From CAYVQE01 sp964454005 (GTDB taxonomy: Bacteria; Myxococcota; B64-G9): a stretch of 64,000 nucleotides of DNA. The notes beneath the pieces were generated by a model. The model had not been told where the DNA came from and ran no database searches. It worked only from the letters and a program-made list of their open reading frames with translations. The first letter of the stretch is position 1. The number at the start of each line of letters is the position of its first letter. The DNA lies in the NCBI GenBank assembly GCA_964454005.1, contig CAYVQE010000007.1:1-64000 (forward strand), written 5' to 3'. The position numbers were made by a program, and so were the translations under genes. Positions 16,173-24,625 of the stretch are shown one piece after another.

Positions 16173-16802
16173 ATGACATGCCGACTGACCATCGCCCTGG
16201 CCGCCGCAGCCGTGTTGGGCCTGGGAGCGGGGCCCGCGGCCGCGGTGGATGTCTATCTCAACGGCAACAAGATCACCGGCTACTCGGAGGTGGATTTCGG
16301 CGAGGTGGGCGTCAAGCTCGACGCCGATGGCAATGTCCACATCGACGCGCCGGATTACCAGATCCAGGAGGTGGTGCCCAAAGGCGCCGAGCCCACCCCG
16401 CCGCCGGCGCCCAAGAAGGATCCCGAACCGCCGCCCAACCCGGCCGGGCTGGAGAATCAGTACTTCGTCGTCACCCAGGGCAGCGCACCGGGCGCCACCG
16501 GCTACGACGTCAAGCTGATGATCAACAACAAGTTCGTCAAGTCCCTGTCCGACACCATCCCGCAGCACGTGGTCGAGCTGAATGCACACCTCGAGGCCGG
16601 GGCCAACACCATCAGCTTTTTGGCCCAGCGCAAGGACCGCCAGCCCAAGGGGTCGGGCGCCGACGCCCACTTCACCCTGGTGATCGGCCAGGGCTCGGCC
16701 GACGGCGGCCAGCTGTCGATCGAGTCGGTGCTGCACGAGTTCAAGCTGCAGGCCAACCACCAGGGCGAGAAGGCCGAGACCTTCCAGATCCAGGCCGAGT
16801 AG
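16173..16802 (+). CDS. Secreted protein of unknown function
   Basis: 209 residues, start supported by AGGAGGTGCACC. A signal peptide (residues 1-25, ending AAAVD) is followed by a short domain VYLNGNKITGYSEVDFGEVGVKLDADGNVHI, which resembles repeats seen in myxobacterial exported proteins. Next is a Pro-rich linker (PPPAPKKDPEPPPNP) and a beta-rich C-terminal domain (NQYFVVTQGS...FTLVIGQGS). No catalytic motif is visible. It probably follows the PilZ-Hsp70 gene in one transcript (75-base gap). I do not recognise the family. Confidence 0.7.
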   Translation: MTCRLTIALAAAAVLGLGAGPAAAVDVYLNGNKITGYSEVDFGEVGVKLDADGNVHIDAPDYQIQEVVPKGAEPTPPPAPKKDPEPPPNPAGLENQYFVVTQGSAPGATGYDVKLMINNKFVKSLSDTIPQHVVELNAHLEAGANTISFLAQRKDRQPKGSGADAHFTLVIGQGSADGGQLSIESVLHEFKLQANHQGEKAETFQIQAE

Positions 16803-16816
16803 AAGCTCTTCGCCCC

Positions 16817-16832
16817 GGGGGGCGCGCCCCCC
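16817..16832 (+). terminator. GC-rich hairpin, probable terminator
   Basis: GGGGGG-CGCG-CCCCCC, a perfect 6-bp stem, lies 14 bases after the stop of the secreted-protein gene and before the next promoter. It lacks a T-run, as many terminators in high-GC genomes do. Confidence 0.5.
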
Positions 16833-16901
16833 TGCGGTCACGCCGTCGCCGGCCCTGACCCGGGCCGCCCAGGAGCTTGCACCCCCAGCGGCACAATCGT
16901 G

Positions 16902-16930
16902 TTGACCGCGCTGGCACGACAGGCTATCTT
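16902..16930 (+). promoter_or_regulatory. Promoter of the EGF-repeat lipoprotein gene
   Basis: TTGACC (16902-16907), 17 bases, TATCTT (16925-16930). Among the best -35/-10 pairs in the window. Confidence 0.6.
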
Positions 16931-16991
16931 ACCAGCCCACGATCCAGCCCGACTGGATGATTTGCTCAACAGCACAAGCGAGGTGGATTCG

Positions 16992-18845
16992 ATGATGCGG
17001 TTTTTCGGGAAACTTCCGGTATCGGCCGCGGCGGGATTGCTGGCCATGGCGCTGGTCGGCTGCGGCGGCTCGGGCTCGGGCGACTCTTGCAGCGACGGGA
17101 TCCGCAACCAGAACGAGACCGACGTGGACTGCGGTGGCGTCTGCGCCCCCTGCGCCCAGGGCGAGAACTGCCTGGTCGATGACGATTGCACCACGGGCAA
17201 CTGCGACAACGGCAGTTGCGGGGCCGAGACCGAGCCGAGTTGCAGCGACGGCGAGCAGAATCAGAACGAGACCGACGTCGACTGCGGCGGCCCGGTCTGC
17301 GACCCCTGCCCGCTGCAGGCCGACTGCGAGCAGGACGGCGACTGCGCCAGCGGCTTCTGCGACGCGGGCAGCTGCGCCCCGTTCGACGAGTGCGCCGCGC
17401 CGGAGACCAACGACTGCGATCCCAACGCCAGCTGCACCGATCTGGATGCGGGCTACGACTGCAACTGCAACGATGGTTTCGAAGGCGACGGCTTCAGCTG
17501 CAGCGACATCGACGAGTGCGCCGATGCCGAGCTGAACGACTGCGGCGAGAACGCCGATTGCGTCAACATCGATGGCGGCTTCGAGTGCGTCTGCAGCGAG
17601 GGCTACACCGGCGACGGCTACGAGTGCACCAACCTCGACGAATGCGCCGATGCGGAGCTGAACGAGTGCCATGCGCACGCCAGCTGTACCGATCTGGAGG
17701 GCAGCTACGAGTGTACCTGCAACGAGGACTTCACCGGGGACGGCTTCACCTGCCTGTACGATTTCTGCGGCGACGGGCTGGTCGACGAGGTGGAGATCTG
17801 CGACGACGGCAACAACGAGCCGGACGACGGTGTGGCCGACTTCTGCGCCGCCGACTGCATGAGCCACTCCTGGCCCTGCGGCGACTGGCCCGGGGTGGTC
17901 CCGGCCGCGTTTCCGGAATGGGTCACCTTCAGCGACCAGAGCTTCGCCGGCAGCCAGACGCTCTACGCGGTGGTGGATCACGACCAGGTCTTCCAGGTGG
18001 CCGGCCACTACGACTACGAAGCCGATGCCACCGGCTGTCCCGGCTGCGTGAACCAGCTCTACTGGGGGCTGTTCGCCGGGCCGGCACCGGCCGACGCCGG
18101 TGACCCGGACGTGGGCATCGAGCAGGGCTGCGTGTCGTTCACCGGCTCCGAATCGGCCGACTACGCCTTCGATTTCAACGCCCCCAGCCGCGGCGGCACC
18201 TACTACCTGCGCTGGCGCCGGCACTGGAACTACAACTGCGACGAGGCCCACATCGGCGAGTTGGGCCACGACAACGACCTGGCCGCCATCTGCGTCATCG
18301 GCGCCTGCGGCGATGGCGTGCTCGACCGCGGCGAGGCCTGCGACGACGGCAACAACGCGCCGGAAAACGGCAGCGACGATTTCTGCGCCGCCGACTGCTC
18401 CAGCCACAGCTGGCCCTGCGGCGAGTGGCCCGAGCGGATTCCGACCGAGACCCCGGACTGGCTGAGCTTCGCCGATACCACCGTCGCCCAGTCGACCACC
18501 GGCTACGCGGTGGTGCAGGCCGGCTCCCAGTTCGACGTCAGCGGCCACTACGACTACGACGCCGATGCCTCCGGCTGCCCCGGCTGCGTCAACCAGATCT
18601 ACTGGGGCCTGCTGGCCGGGCAGCCGCCGGCGACCAACGAGGACCCCTACGCCGGCATCGAGCAGGGCTGCGTCTCGTTCACCGGCTCCAATGCGGCCGA
18701 CTACGGCTACAGCTTCACCGCGCCGGCGACCGGCGGCACCTACTACCTGCGCTGGCGCCGGCACTGGAACTACAGCTGCGACGATGCCCACATCGGTACG
18801 CCGGGGTCGAACGCCAACCTGTCGGCCGTCTGCGTGGTCGAGTAG
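16992..18845 (+). CDS. Cys-rich EGF-repeat surface lipoprotein with a duplicated C-terminal domain
   Basis: 617 residues. A lipoprotein signal with lipobox LVGC (about residue 20) is followed by two myxobacterial-type units (CSDGxxNQNETDVDCGG), then three calcium-binding-type EGF modules (DECADAELNDCGENADC...CSEGYTGDGYEC). The C-terminal ~380 residues are two copies of a ~175-residue domain, each starting CGDG...CDDGNN...FCAADC.SHSWPCG and ending YYLRWRRHWNY.CD.AHIG. Two ATG codons are adjacent (16992, 16995); AGGTGG lies upstream. A surface-exposed adhesion or binding role is likely from the architecture, not shown. It has its own promoter and no operon partner. Confidence 0.85.
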   Translation: MMRFFGKLPVSAAAGLLAMALVGCGGSGSGDSCSDGIRNQNETDVDCGGVCAPCAQGENCLVDDDCTTGNCDNGSCGAETEPSCSDGEQNQNETDVDCGGPVCDPCPLQADCEQDGDCASGFCDAGSCAPFDECAAPETNDCDPNASCTDLDAGYDCNCNDGFEGDGFSCSDIDECADAELNDCGENADCVNIDGGFECVCSEGYTGDGYECTNLDECADAELNECHAHASCTDLEGSYECTCNEDFTGDGFTCLYDFCGDGLVDEVEICDDGNNEPDDGVADFCAADCMSHSWPCGDWPGVVPAAFPEWVTFSDQSFAGSQTLYAVVDHDQVFQVAGHYDYEADATGCPGCVNQLYWGLFAGPAPADAGDPDVGIEQGCVSFTGSESADYAFDFNAPSRGGTYYLRWRRHWNYNCDEAHIGELGHDNDLAAICVIGACGDGVLDRGEACDDGNNAPENGSDDFCAADCSSHSWPCGEWPERIPTETPDWLSFADTTVAQSTTGYAVVQAGSQFDVSGHYDYDADASGCPGCVNQIYWGLLAGQPPATNEDPYAGIEQGCVSFTGSNAADYGYSFTAPATGGTYYLRWRRHWNYSCDDAHIGTPGSNANLSAVCVVE

Positions 18846-18938
18846 CACCCGGCGCAGGCCGTCCGCCCTGCCTCGTTTGCCGGTGGCGCCAACCGCCGGC
18901 CCAACCGTGGAAATACCGCTTCACCCGTGCGATCGGGC

Positions 18939-18967
18939 TTGCCAAGCAGACCGCACCCGGGTACCTT
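18939..18967 (+). promoter_or_regulatory. Promoter of the ornithine aminotransferase gene
   Basis: TTGCCA (18939-18944), 17 bases, TACCTT (18962-18967), with GGAGGT before the ATG at 19008. Confidence 0.5.
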
Positions 18968-19007
18968 GAGCCCAGGCGGTCACGGGGGGACCAGCGCGGA
19001 GGTGAAC

Positions 19008-20207
19008 ATGGCGTCTTCCAAGGAAATTATCGAGATTACGGAGCAATACGGGGCGCACAACTACAAGCCGCTGCCGGTGGTGATCGAGCGCGCCGAGGGG
19101 GCCTGGGTCTGGGACAAGGAGGGCGAGAAGTACCTCGATTTCCTGGCCGCCTACTCGGCGGTCAACCAGGGCCACTGCCACCCGCGCATCATCGCCGCGC
19201 TCGAGCAGCAGGCCCGCCGGGTGACGCTGACCTCGCGGGCCTTCCACAACGATCAGCTCGGCCCCTTCCTGCGCGAGCTGTGCCAGTTGGTCGGCTACGA
19301 GATGGCGCTGCCGATGAACACCGGCGCCGAGGCGGTCGAGACGGCGGTCAAGGCGGCGCGCAAGTGGGGCTACACCGTCAAGGGCGTCGAGGACGACCGG
19401 GCCGAGATCATCTGCTGCCGCAACAACTTCCACGGCCGCACGACCACGGTCATCTCCTTCTCCAGCGACGAGCAGTACCGCGCCGGCTTCGGCCCGCACA
19501 CCCCGGGCTTTTCGCTGATCGACTACGGCGATGCGGCCGCGCTGGAGCAGGCCATCGGGCCGAACACGGTCGCCTTTCTGGTCGAGCCGATCCAGGGCGA
19601 GGCCGGGGTGATCGTGCCGCCCGAGGGCTTTCTGGCCCGCGCCCGCGAGCTGTGCAGCCAGCACAATGTGCTGCTGATGGCCGATGAGATCCAGACCGGG
19701 CTGGGCCGCACCGGCAAGCTGCTGTGCTGCGAGCACGATCAGGTGCGGCCGGACGTGGTCATCCTGGGCAAGGCCATCTCGGGCGGGGTGCTGCCGGTCT
19801 CGGCGGTGGTGGCCAGCCGGGAGGTGCTCGGCGTGTTCAAGCCGGGTGATCACGGCTCGACCTTCGGCGGCTGCCCCATCGGCTGCGCGGTGGCCCGCGA
19901 GGCGCTGCGGGTGCTGGTCGAGGAGGGCCTGATCGAGCGCGCGGCCGAACTCGGCGACGGCTTCCGCCAGCGGCTGGAGAGCCTCAAGGGCGGCAAGGTG
20001 GTCAAGGTGCGCGGGCGCGGTCTGCTGCTGGCGGTGGATATCGATCCGGCGGCCGGCACGGCCCGCGCCCTGTGCGAGCAGCTGGCCGAGCGCGGCCTGC
20101 TGTGCAAGGAGACCCACGGCACCATCATCCGCTTCGCCCCACCGCTGGTCATCGCCGAGCAGGACCTGGACTGGGCCTTCGAGCAGATCCGGGCCGTGCT
20201 CGGCTGA
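19008..20207 (+). CDS. rocD: Ornithine aminotransferase (class III PLP enzyme)
   Basis: 399 residues. It converts ornithine and 2-oxoglutarate to glutamate semialdehyde and glutamate. Family-diagnostic stretches are AAYSAVNQGHCHPRI, MNTGAEAVETAVKAARKWG, the PLP aspartate in LLMADEIQTGLGRTGKLL, the Schiff-base lysine in VILGKAISGG and HGSTFGG. The usual GGNPLG after STFGG reads GGCPIG, an Asn-to-Cys change. The start ATG has a good GGAGGTGA site; an upstream in-frame extension lies over the promoter. A deacetylase-like gene follows after 34 bases, probably co-transcribed. Confidence 0.87.
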   Translation: MASSKEIIEITEQYGAHNYKPLPVVIERAEGAWVWDKEGEKYLDFLAAYSAVNQGHCHPRIIAALEQQARRVTLTSRAFHNDQLGPFLRELCQLVGYEMALPMNTGAEAVETAVKAARKWGYTVKGVEDDRAEIICCRNNFHGRTTTVISFSSDEQYRAGFGPHTPGFSLIDYGDAAALEQAIGPNTVAFLVEPIQGEAGVIVPPEGFLARARELCSQHNVLLMADEIQTGLGRTGKLLCCEHDQVRPDVVILGKAISGGVLPVSAVVASREVLGVFKPGDHGSTFGGCPIGCAVAREALRVLVEEGLIERAAELGDGFRQRLESLKGGKVVKVRGRGLLLAVDIDPAAGTARALCEQLAERGLLCKETHGTIIRFAPPLVIAEQDLDWAFEQIRAVLG

Positions 20208-20241
20208 GCCGCCCGCGGCGCGGCGGCAGCGGGAGGGCGTA

Positions 20242-21990
20242 GTGCTGCGGTGGCTGGAGCGGCGCATCCGCCAGTGGATGGACCAGCCGGGGCTGCCGCT
20301 GTGGTATGCGCCCGACTACCGCTTGCCGCTGTCGGCCGCCGAGGGCTGGTTGGGCATCGAGCCGCGCCGGGCCGATTTCGCCGCCTGGTATCTGATCCAG
20401 ACCGAGGCTTGCCACACCACCCAGCTCAAGACCCCGGAGCCGATCTCCTACGAGCACCTGCAGCGGGTGCAACAGCCGCGCTACCTCGACTCGCTGCAAC
20501 AGCCCGCTACGCTGGCCACCATGCTGGGCTTGCCGCCGTCGCACATTCCGGTCGACGAGGTGCTGCGCACCATGCGTCTGGCCTGCGGTGGCACTTTGGC
20601 GGCGGCGCGCTGGTCGCTGGAGCACGGTGGGCCGGCCATGAACCTGCTGGGTGGATTCCACCAGGCCGGGCCCGATTTCGGCGCCGGCCTGTGCCCGCTC
20701 AACGACGTGGCCTGCGCTCTGGCCGCGCTGCGCGCCGGGGGCTTCGGCGGGCGGGTGGCGGTGGTCGACCTGGACGCCCACCCGCCGGTGGGCACGGCCG
20801 CTTGTCTGGCCGGCGACCCCTTGGTCTGGATGGGCTCCATCTCGCCGGCCCCCGACAGGCTGGCCGGGGTGGAGACCTTTCCGGTGCCGGCCGGAGCGGG
20901 CAACGCCGAATACCGCGCCGCGTTCGAGCGCCTGGTGGCCGCGCTGCCAGCGGCCGAGCTGTTTTTCGTCATCGCCGGCGGCGACGTGCTGGCCGGCGAC
21001 CGGCTGGGTGGGCTGCGGCTCGACCTGCGCGGCGCGCGCCGCCGCGATCTGGCCCTGGCCCGTCGGCTGCGGGACGGCGCCAGCGTCTGGCTGCCGGGCG
21101 GCGGCTACCACGACGACTCCTGGCGGGTGCTGGCCGGCACCGCGCGGGTGCTGATCGACGGCTCGCTGGAGCCCATTCCGGAGCGCTACGACCCCATGGG
21201 CGAGCGCTTCGCCGAGCTGTCGGCCGGCTACAGCCCGCGGGCCGAGGACGGCGCCGCCGCCGACGACTGGCTCGACGCCGATGACCTGGCGGCGGCGCTG
21301 CGCCTGCCGGGCCTGGAGCAGCGCCGCCTGCTCGATACCTACAGCGTCGAGGCCATCGACTTCGCGCTGGCGCGTTTCGGCATCCTGCCGCACCTGCGCC
21401 GGTTGGGCTATAGCCACTTCCGTTCGGCCATCGACCAAGACGACAACGGCGACCGATTGCGCCTCTATGGCTCGGCCGACGACCGCGAACATCTGCTGGT
21501 CGAGGTTGTGCTGGCGCGCGAGCCGATCGCCGGCGTCGAGATGCTCTACGTCCACTGGCTGACGCTGCGCAATCCGCTGGCGCGCTTCACCGCGGGCAAG
21601 CGGCAGCTGCCCGGCCAGGAGGTGCCCGGGCTGGGCCTGGCGCGCGAGACGGTGGAACTGCTGATCCGGGTGGCCCGCCGATTGGGTTTGGCCGGTTTGG
21701 CCTACCGGCCGGCCTGGTACCACACCGCCTACACCGGGCGCTACTACATGCGCTTCGTCGATCCCGAGCGCCAGGGCCGCTTCGAGGCGCTGATGCGCGA
21801 CCTGGCCGGGGTTCCGCTGCTTCAGGCCACCCTGGCGCTGGCCGAAGGCCGGGTGCTGCTCGACGGCCGACCCTACAGCTGGGAGGCCGATGCCATGGCC
21901 TACTGGCTCGAAGGCGGACCGGACGCTGGCGCCCGGGTGGCGGCCGAACGCGAGCGGGCTCGCTTCACCCTGGTGCCCGCCGGAGATTGA
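20242..21990 (+). CDS. Histone-deacetylase-superfamily protein with altered active site and a C-terminal extension
   Basis: 582 residues from a GTG start with GGGAGGG upstream. Residues ~50-320 follow the arginase/deacetylase fold: GGFHQAGPDFGAGLCPLND, VVDLDAHPPVGT, GGDVLAGDRLGG and GGGYHDD. Zinc ligands (Asp and His of DLDAH, Asp of GGD) are present, but the second histidine of the usual HHA pair is Gln, so the general base is lost or replaced. The last ~240 residues are an extra domain (YVHWLTLRNP, LPGQEVPGLGLARE) with a loose acyltransferase-like look. The substrate is unknown; linkage to the aminotransferase suggests an acylated amine or amino acid. Confidence 0.72.
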   Translation: MLRWLERRIRQWMDQPGLPLWYAPDYRLPLSAAEGWLGIEPRRADFAAWYLIQTEACHTTQLKTPEPISYEHLQRVQQPRYLDSLQQPATLATMLGLPPSHIPVDEVLRTMRLACGGTLAAARWSLEHGGPAMNLLGGFHQAGPDFGAGLCPLNDVACALAALRAGGFGGRVAVVDLDAHPPVGTAACLAGDPLVWMGSISPAPDRLAGVETFPVPAGAGNAEYRAAFERLVAALPAAELFFVIAGGDVLAGDRLGGLRLDLRGARRRDLALARRLRDGASVWLPGGGYHDDSWRVLAGTARVLIDGSLEPIPERYDPMGERFAELSAGYSPRAEDGAAADDWLDADDLAAALRLPGLEQRRLLDTYSVEAIDFALARFGILPHLRRLGYSHFRSAIDQDDNGDRLRLYGSADDREHLLVEVVLAREPIAGVEMLYVHWLTLRNPLARFTAGKRQLPGQEVPGLGLARETVELLIRVARRLGLAGLAYRPAWYHTAYTGRYYMRFVDPERQGRFEALMRDLAGVPLLQATLALAEGRVLLDGRPYSWEADAMAYWLEGGPDAGARVAAERERARFTLVPAGD

Positions 21991-22018
21991 CCCGACCCGA
22001 GCCAGCAACGGTTTTTGC

Positions 22019-22047
22019 TTGCAGTCCGATCCTGTTTGTGGAATACT
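22019..22047 (+). promoter_or_regulatory. Candidate promoter of the bam operon
   Basis: TTGCAG (22019-22024), 17 bases, AATACT (22042-22047). The operator-like inverted repeat overlaps the end of the -10 box and the start-site region, the geometry of a repressed promoter. Confidence 0.45.
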
Positions 22048-22071
22048 GACCATGATTGTTTTTTGGTCAGT
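22045..22071. promoter_or_regulatory. Inverted-repeat operator candidate upstream of bamB
   Basis: ACTGACCA (22045-22052) and TGGTCAGT (22064-22071) are perfect complements separated by 11 bases. The TGACC/GGTCA half-site type is common for TetR-family acyl-CoA regulators such as FadR or PsrA, from memory. A TetR gene closes the operon at 33546-34151, so autoregulation is plausible. A hairpin role in RNA is the alternative. Confidence 0.5.
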
Positions 22072-22109
22072 TGCGCCGGGAATCTTTGGATATAAGGGCA
22101 GGATATTCA

Positions 22110-24038
22110 ATGAGGTATGCAGAGAGCGGATACAACCTGGAAGTGGATCTGACGCGCGGCAACGTCGAGCGGGTGCCGACCGAGCCGCAGCTGACCGAGA
22201 AACACCTGGGCGGCCAGGGCACATCCGGCAAGATCCTGTGGGATCGGGTGCCGCCCGAGGTGGATCCGCTGTCGCCGGACAACCTGCTGATCTTCGGCGC
22301 CGGGCTGTTGATCTCCACCCCGGTGCCGGGGGCCAACCGCACCACGGTCGACACCTTCTCGCCCCAGACCAACCTCTACTCCCACTCCCTGTTCGGCGGC
22401 TTCTTCGGTCCCGAGCTCAAGCACGCCGGCTACGACAAGATCGTCATCCGCGGCCGGGCCGACGATCTGGTCTATCTGTGGATCCACAACGACCGGATCG
22501 AGCTGCGCGACGCCACCCACCTGCGGGGCAAGGGCGCGCTGGAGACAGGGGCGCTGCTCAAGGAGGAGCTCGGTGAGCCCGAGGCCCAGGTGGCGGCCAT
22601 CGGCCTGGCCGGTGAGAACCGGGTCTATCTGGCCACCATCGAGCACGCCAACTCCAGCGCCTCGCGCGGCGTGGGCGTGATCATGGGCGACAAGCGGCTG
22701 AAGGCCATCGCCGTGCGCGGCACCAAGGACGTCAACGTGGCCCGGCCGGCCGAGCTGTTCGGCCTGTGCCAGCCCATGTACCGCACCATCCGCGACAACG
22801 AGGACTGCGGCGACCTGATGGCCCACGAGGACGACGAGGAGTTCCACGTCAACAACTTCGCCTGGGGCAACGCCCGCGAGCGCAACAAGGGGTTCTGGAA
22901 CGATGAGCGCGAGGCGCGCTGGACGGCCATCTCCGAAGCCCTGCGGCTGCGCTGGACGGGCTGCTACAACTGCCCCAAGGATTGCCACCAGGCCGTCAAG
23001 GTGCCGGGCCGCCAGACCTACTTCCAGAAGTGCTACAGCAAGCTGACCTATGCCATGGCGGCTTACGAGGAGATCGATTTCAACTACGACATCCTGGCCT
23101 TGACCCAGGAGTACGGGCTGGACGGCTTTTCGACCCCGCAGCTGCTGGCCTTCGCCATCGAGCTGTACGAAAACGGCATCCTGACCGACGCCGACCTGCC
23201 CGACTTCCCGGAGCGCAACGGCGATCGTTTCTACTACCTGGTCGAAAAGCTGGTGCGCCGCGAGGGCGTGGGCGACGCGCTGGCCAACGGGGTCTACCAC
23301 GCCGCCCGCCAGATCGGTCGCGGGGCGGAAGCCTACGATCACAACACCATGAAGAAGTTCGAGCAGGTGCCGCTGAAGCTGGGCATGATCAACTACCCCT
23401 ACTTCCTGATGTACGCCACCGGCGAGAAGATGAACATCACCCAGATCGAGGGCTCCTATCCCCAGGTGCCCATCGCCGACAAGGAGGAGCGGCGCAAGTT
23501 CGTCGAGCGCTGGGACGCAGCGCCGGAGCGCTTCAAGGAATGGTTCATGGAGTGGGAGCCGCGTACCCACCCTTCGGTCGAGGCCGCGGTCAACATCTGC
23601 GACTGGAACGAGACCATGCACTACATCGACGACGCCATCGGCACCTGCGCCTTCCTGTCGTCGTTTCGGGGCCAGTTCGGCGGCCGACCGCCCTACCACA
23701 TCCACAATCTGCCCGGCTTCATCTCGCACGCCTGCGGCATGGATCTCGATTCGGACGGCCTGTGGCAGATCTCGCGGCGCAACCGCAACCTGATCCGGGC
23801 GCTCAACATCCGCCGCGGCATGCGCCGCGCGGACGAGAAGCCACCGGAAGACCACTGGAAAAAGCGCGATCCCGAGATGGAGCAACATCTGCTCGACGAG
23901 TACTACAAGTTCAAGGGCTGGAACCTCGACGGAATTCCGACCGAGGAGACGCTGCGGGAGCTCGGCCTGGACTACGTGGCCGACGACTTCGTCGAACGCG
24001 GCATCCTGGGACCAAAAAGCGATTCGCAGAAGGGCTGA
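22110..24038 (+). CDS. bamB: BamB-family tungsten enzyme, catalytic subunit of class II benzoyl-CoA reductase
   Basis: 642 residues, close to known BamB and to the aldehyde:ferredoxin oxidoreductase family. From memory of Geobacter BamB it matches from the first residues (MRYAESGYNLEVDLTRGN) to the C-terminal GWNxDGIPT. Cys285, Cys288 and Cys292 (CYNCPKDC) begin the [4Fe-4S] motif, and Cys308 in KCYSKLTY lies where the tungsten-ligating Cys is expected. The cofactor would be W-bis-metallopterin. The reaction in the family is reversible two-electron ring reduction of benzoyl-CoA to cyclohexa-1,5-diene-carbonyl-CoA. The ATG at 22110 follows AGGGCAGG. A paralogue acting on another aryl- or acyl-CoA cannot be excluded. 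Confidence 0.87.
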   Translation: MRYAESGYNLEVDLTRGNVERVPTEPQLTEKHLGGQGTSGKILWDRVPPEVDPLSPDNLLIFGAGLLISTPVPGANRTTVDTFSPQTNLYSHSLFGGFFGPELKHAGYDKIVIRGRADDLVYLWIHNDRIELRDATHLRGKGALETGALLKEELGEPEAQVAAIGLAGENRVYLATIEHANSSASRGVGVIMGDKRLKAIAVRGTKDVNVARPAELFGLCQPMYRTIRDNEDCGDLMAHEDDEEFHVNNFAWGNARERNKGFWNDEREARWTAISEALRLRWTGCYNCPKDCHQAVKVPGRQTYFQKCYSKLTYAMAAYEEIDFNYDILALTQEYGLDGFSTPQLLAFAIELYENGILTDADLPDFPERNGDRFYYLVEKLVRREGVGDALANGVYHAARQIGRGAEAYDHNTMKKFEQVPLKLGMINYPYFLMYATGEKMNITQIEGSYPQVPIADKEERRKFVERWDAAPERFKEWFMEWEPRTHPSVEAAVNICDWNETMHYIDDAIGTCAFLSSFRGQFGGRPPYHIHNLPGFISHACGMDLDSDGLWQISRRNRNLIRALNIRRGMRRADEKPPEDHWKKRDPEMEQHLLDEYYKFKGWNLDGIPTEETLRELGLDYVADDFVERGILGPKSDSQKG

Positions 24039-24049
24039 GGGTGGTCGGG

Positions 24050-24592
24050 ATGACCGAGAAGAAAACCAAGATCGTCAAGGAAATCAAAGTCGATCTGGAC
24101 AAGTGCATCGGCTGTCGCGCCTGTGAGGTGGCCTGCTCCGCCTTCCACGCCAAGCCGCGTTACTCCAGCACCAACCCGGCCCGCTCGCGGATCCGGGTGG
24201 TGTTCGACGACCTGAACGACATCTACGTGCCCATCAGGGCCGGCGGCTACACCGCGGCCGAGTGCACCGGCCGCCATCGCTACTGCATCCAGGGCAAGGA
24301 GTACAAACAGTGCTCCTTCTGCGGGGTGGCCTGCCCCTCGCGATCGTACTTCAAGGAGCCCGACAGCGGCCTGCCGATCAAGTGCGACATGTGCGAGTCC
24401 GATCCGCCGCTGGACGAGCCCATGTGCGTGCAGGTCTGCACGCCGGACGCCTTGACCTTCGTCGAGCGCGAGGTGGAGGAGACCGAGCAGGAGGTGCAGG
24501 ACGACCTGGAGATCGCCCTGGCGGCCATGGCCGCCAAGCACGGCTGGCAGCGCTTGCGCGACACCGCCGCCCGGCTGTCGCAGAAAGGCTGA
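24050..24592 (+). CDS. bamC: BamC-type polyferredoxin subunit
   Basis: 180 residues. Cys groups CIGCRACEVAC, CSFCGVAC, CDMC and CVQVC resemble DMSO-reductase/HybA-type ferredoxins holding three to four [4Fe-4S] clusters; it bridges BamB to the electron-supply subunits. No signal peptide, so cytoplasmic. The ATG at 24050 has GAGGGT seven bases before it; a GTG at 24041 is the alternative. The gap to bamB is only 11 bases. Confidence 0.87.
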   Translation: MTEKKTKIVKEIKVDLDKCIGCRACEVACSAFHAKPRYSSTNPARSRIRVVFDDLNDIYVPIRAGGYTAAECTGRHRYCIQGKEYKQCSFCGVACPSRSYFKEPDSGLPIKCDMCESDPPLDEPMCVQVCTPDALTFVEREVEETEQEVQDDLEIALAAMAAKHGWQRLRDTAARLSQKG

Positions 24593-24605
24593 AGCCTCCG
24601 GCTTC
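24591..24605 (+). repeat. Hairpin between bamC and bamD
   Basis: GAAGCC-TCC-GGCTTC begins inside the bamC stop codon. With no T-run it is more likely an mRNA processing or stabilising stem than a terminator; it could set the ratio of BamBC to the BamD-I module. Confidence 0.35.
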
Positions 24606-24625
24606 GGGACAAAAGGCGCACCATC

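Noticed and set aside
13683..16841. 1052-codon open frame on the minus strand
   Set aside because: It is the antisense shadow of the PilZ-Hsp70 gene, created by third-position G/C bias; no ribosome site and no protein motif.
16929..18848. 639-codon minus-strand open frame rich in Val/Ala
   Set aside because: Mirror of the Cys-rich lipoprotein codons; repeats of the real gene generate the apparent repeats.
20149..22224. 691-codon minus-strand open frame
   Set aside because: Antisense to the deacetylase-like gene and the bam promoter region; composition is Gln/Arg/Val-rich as in other shadows.
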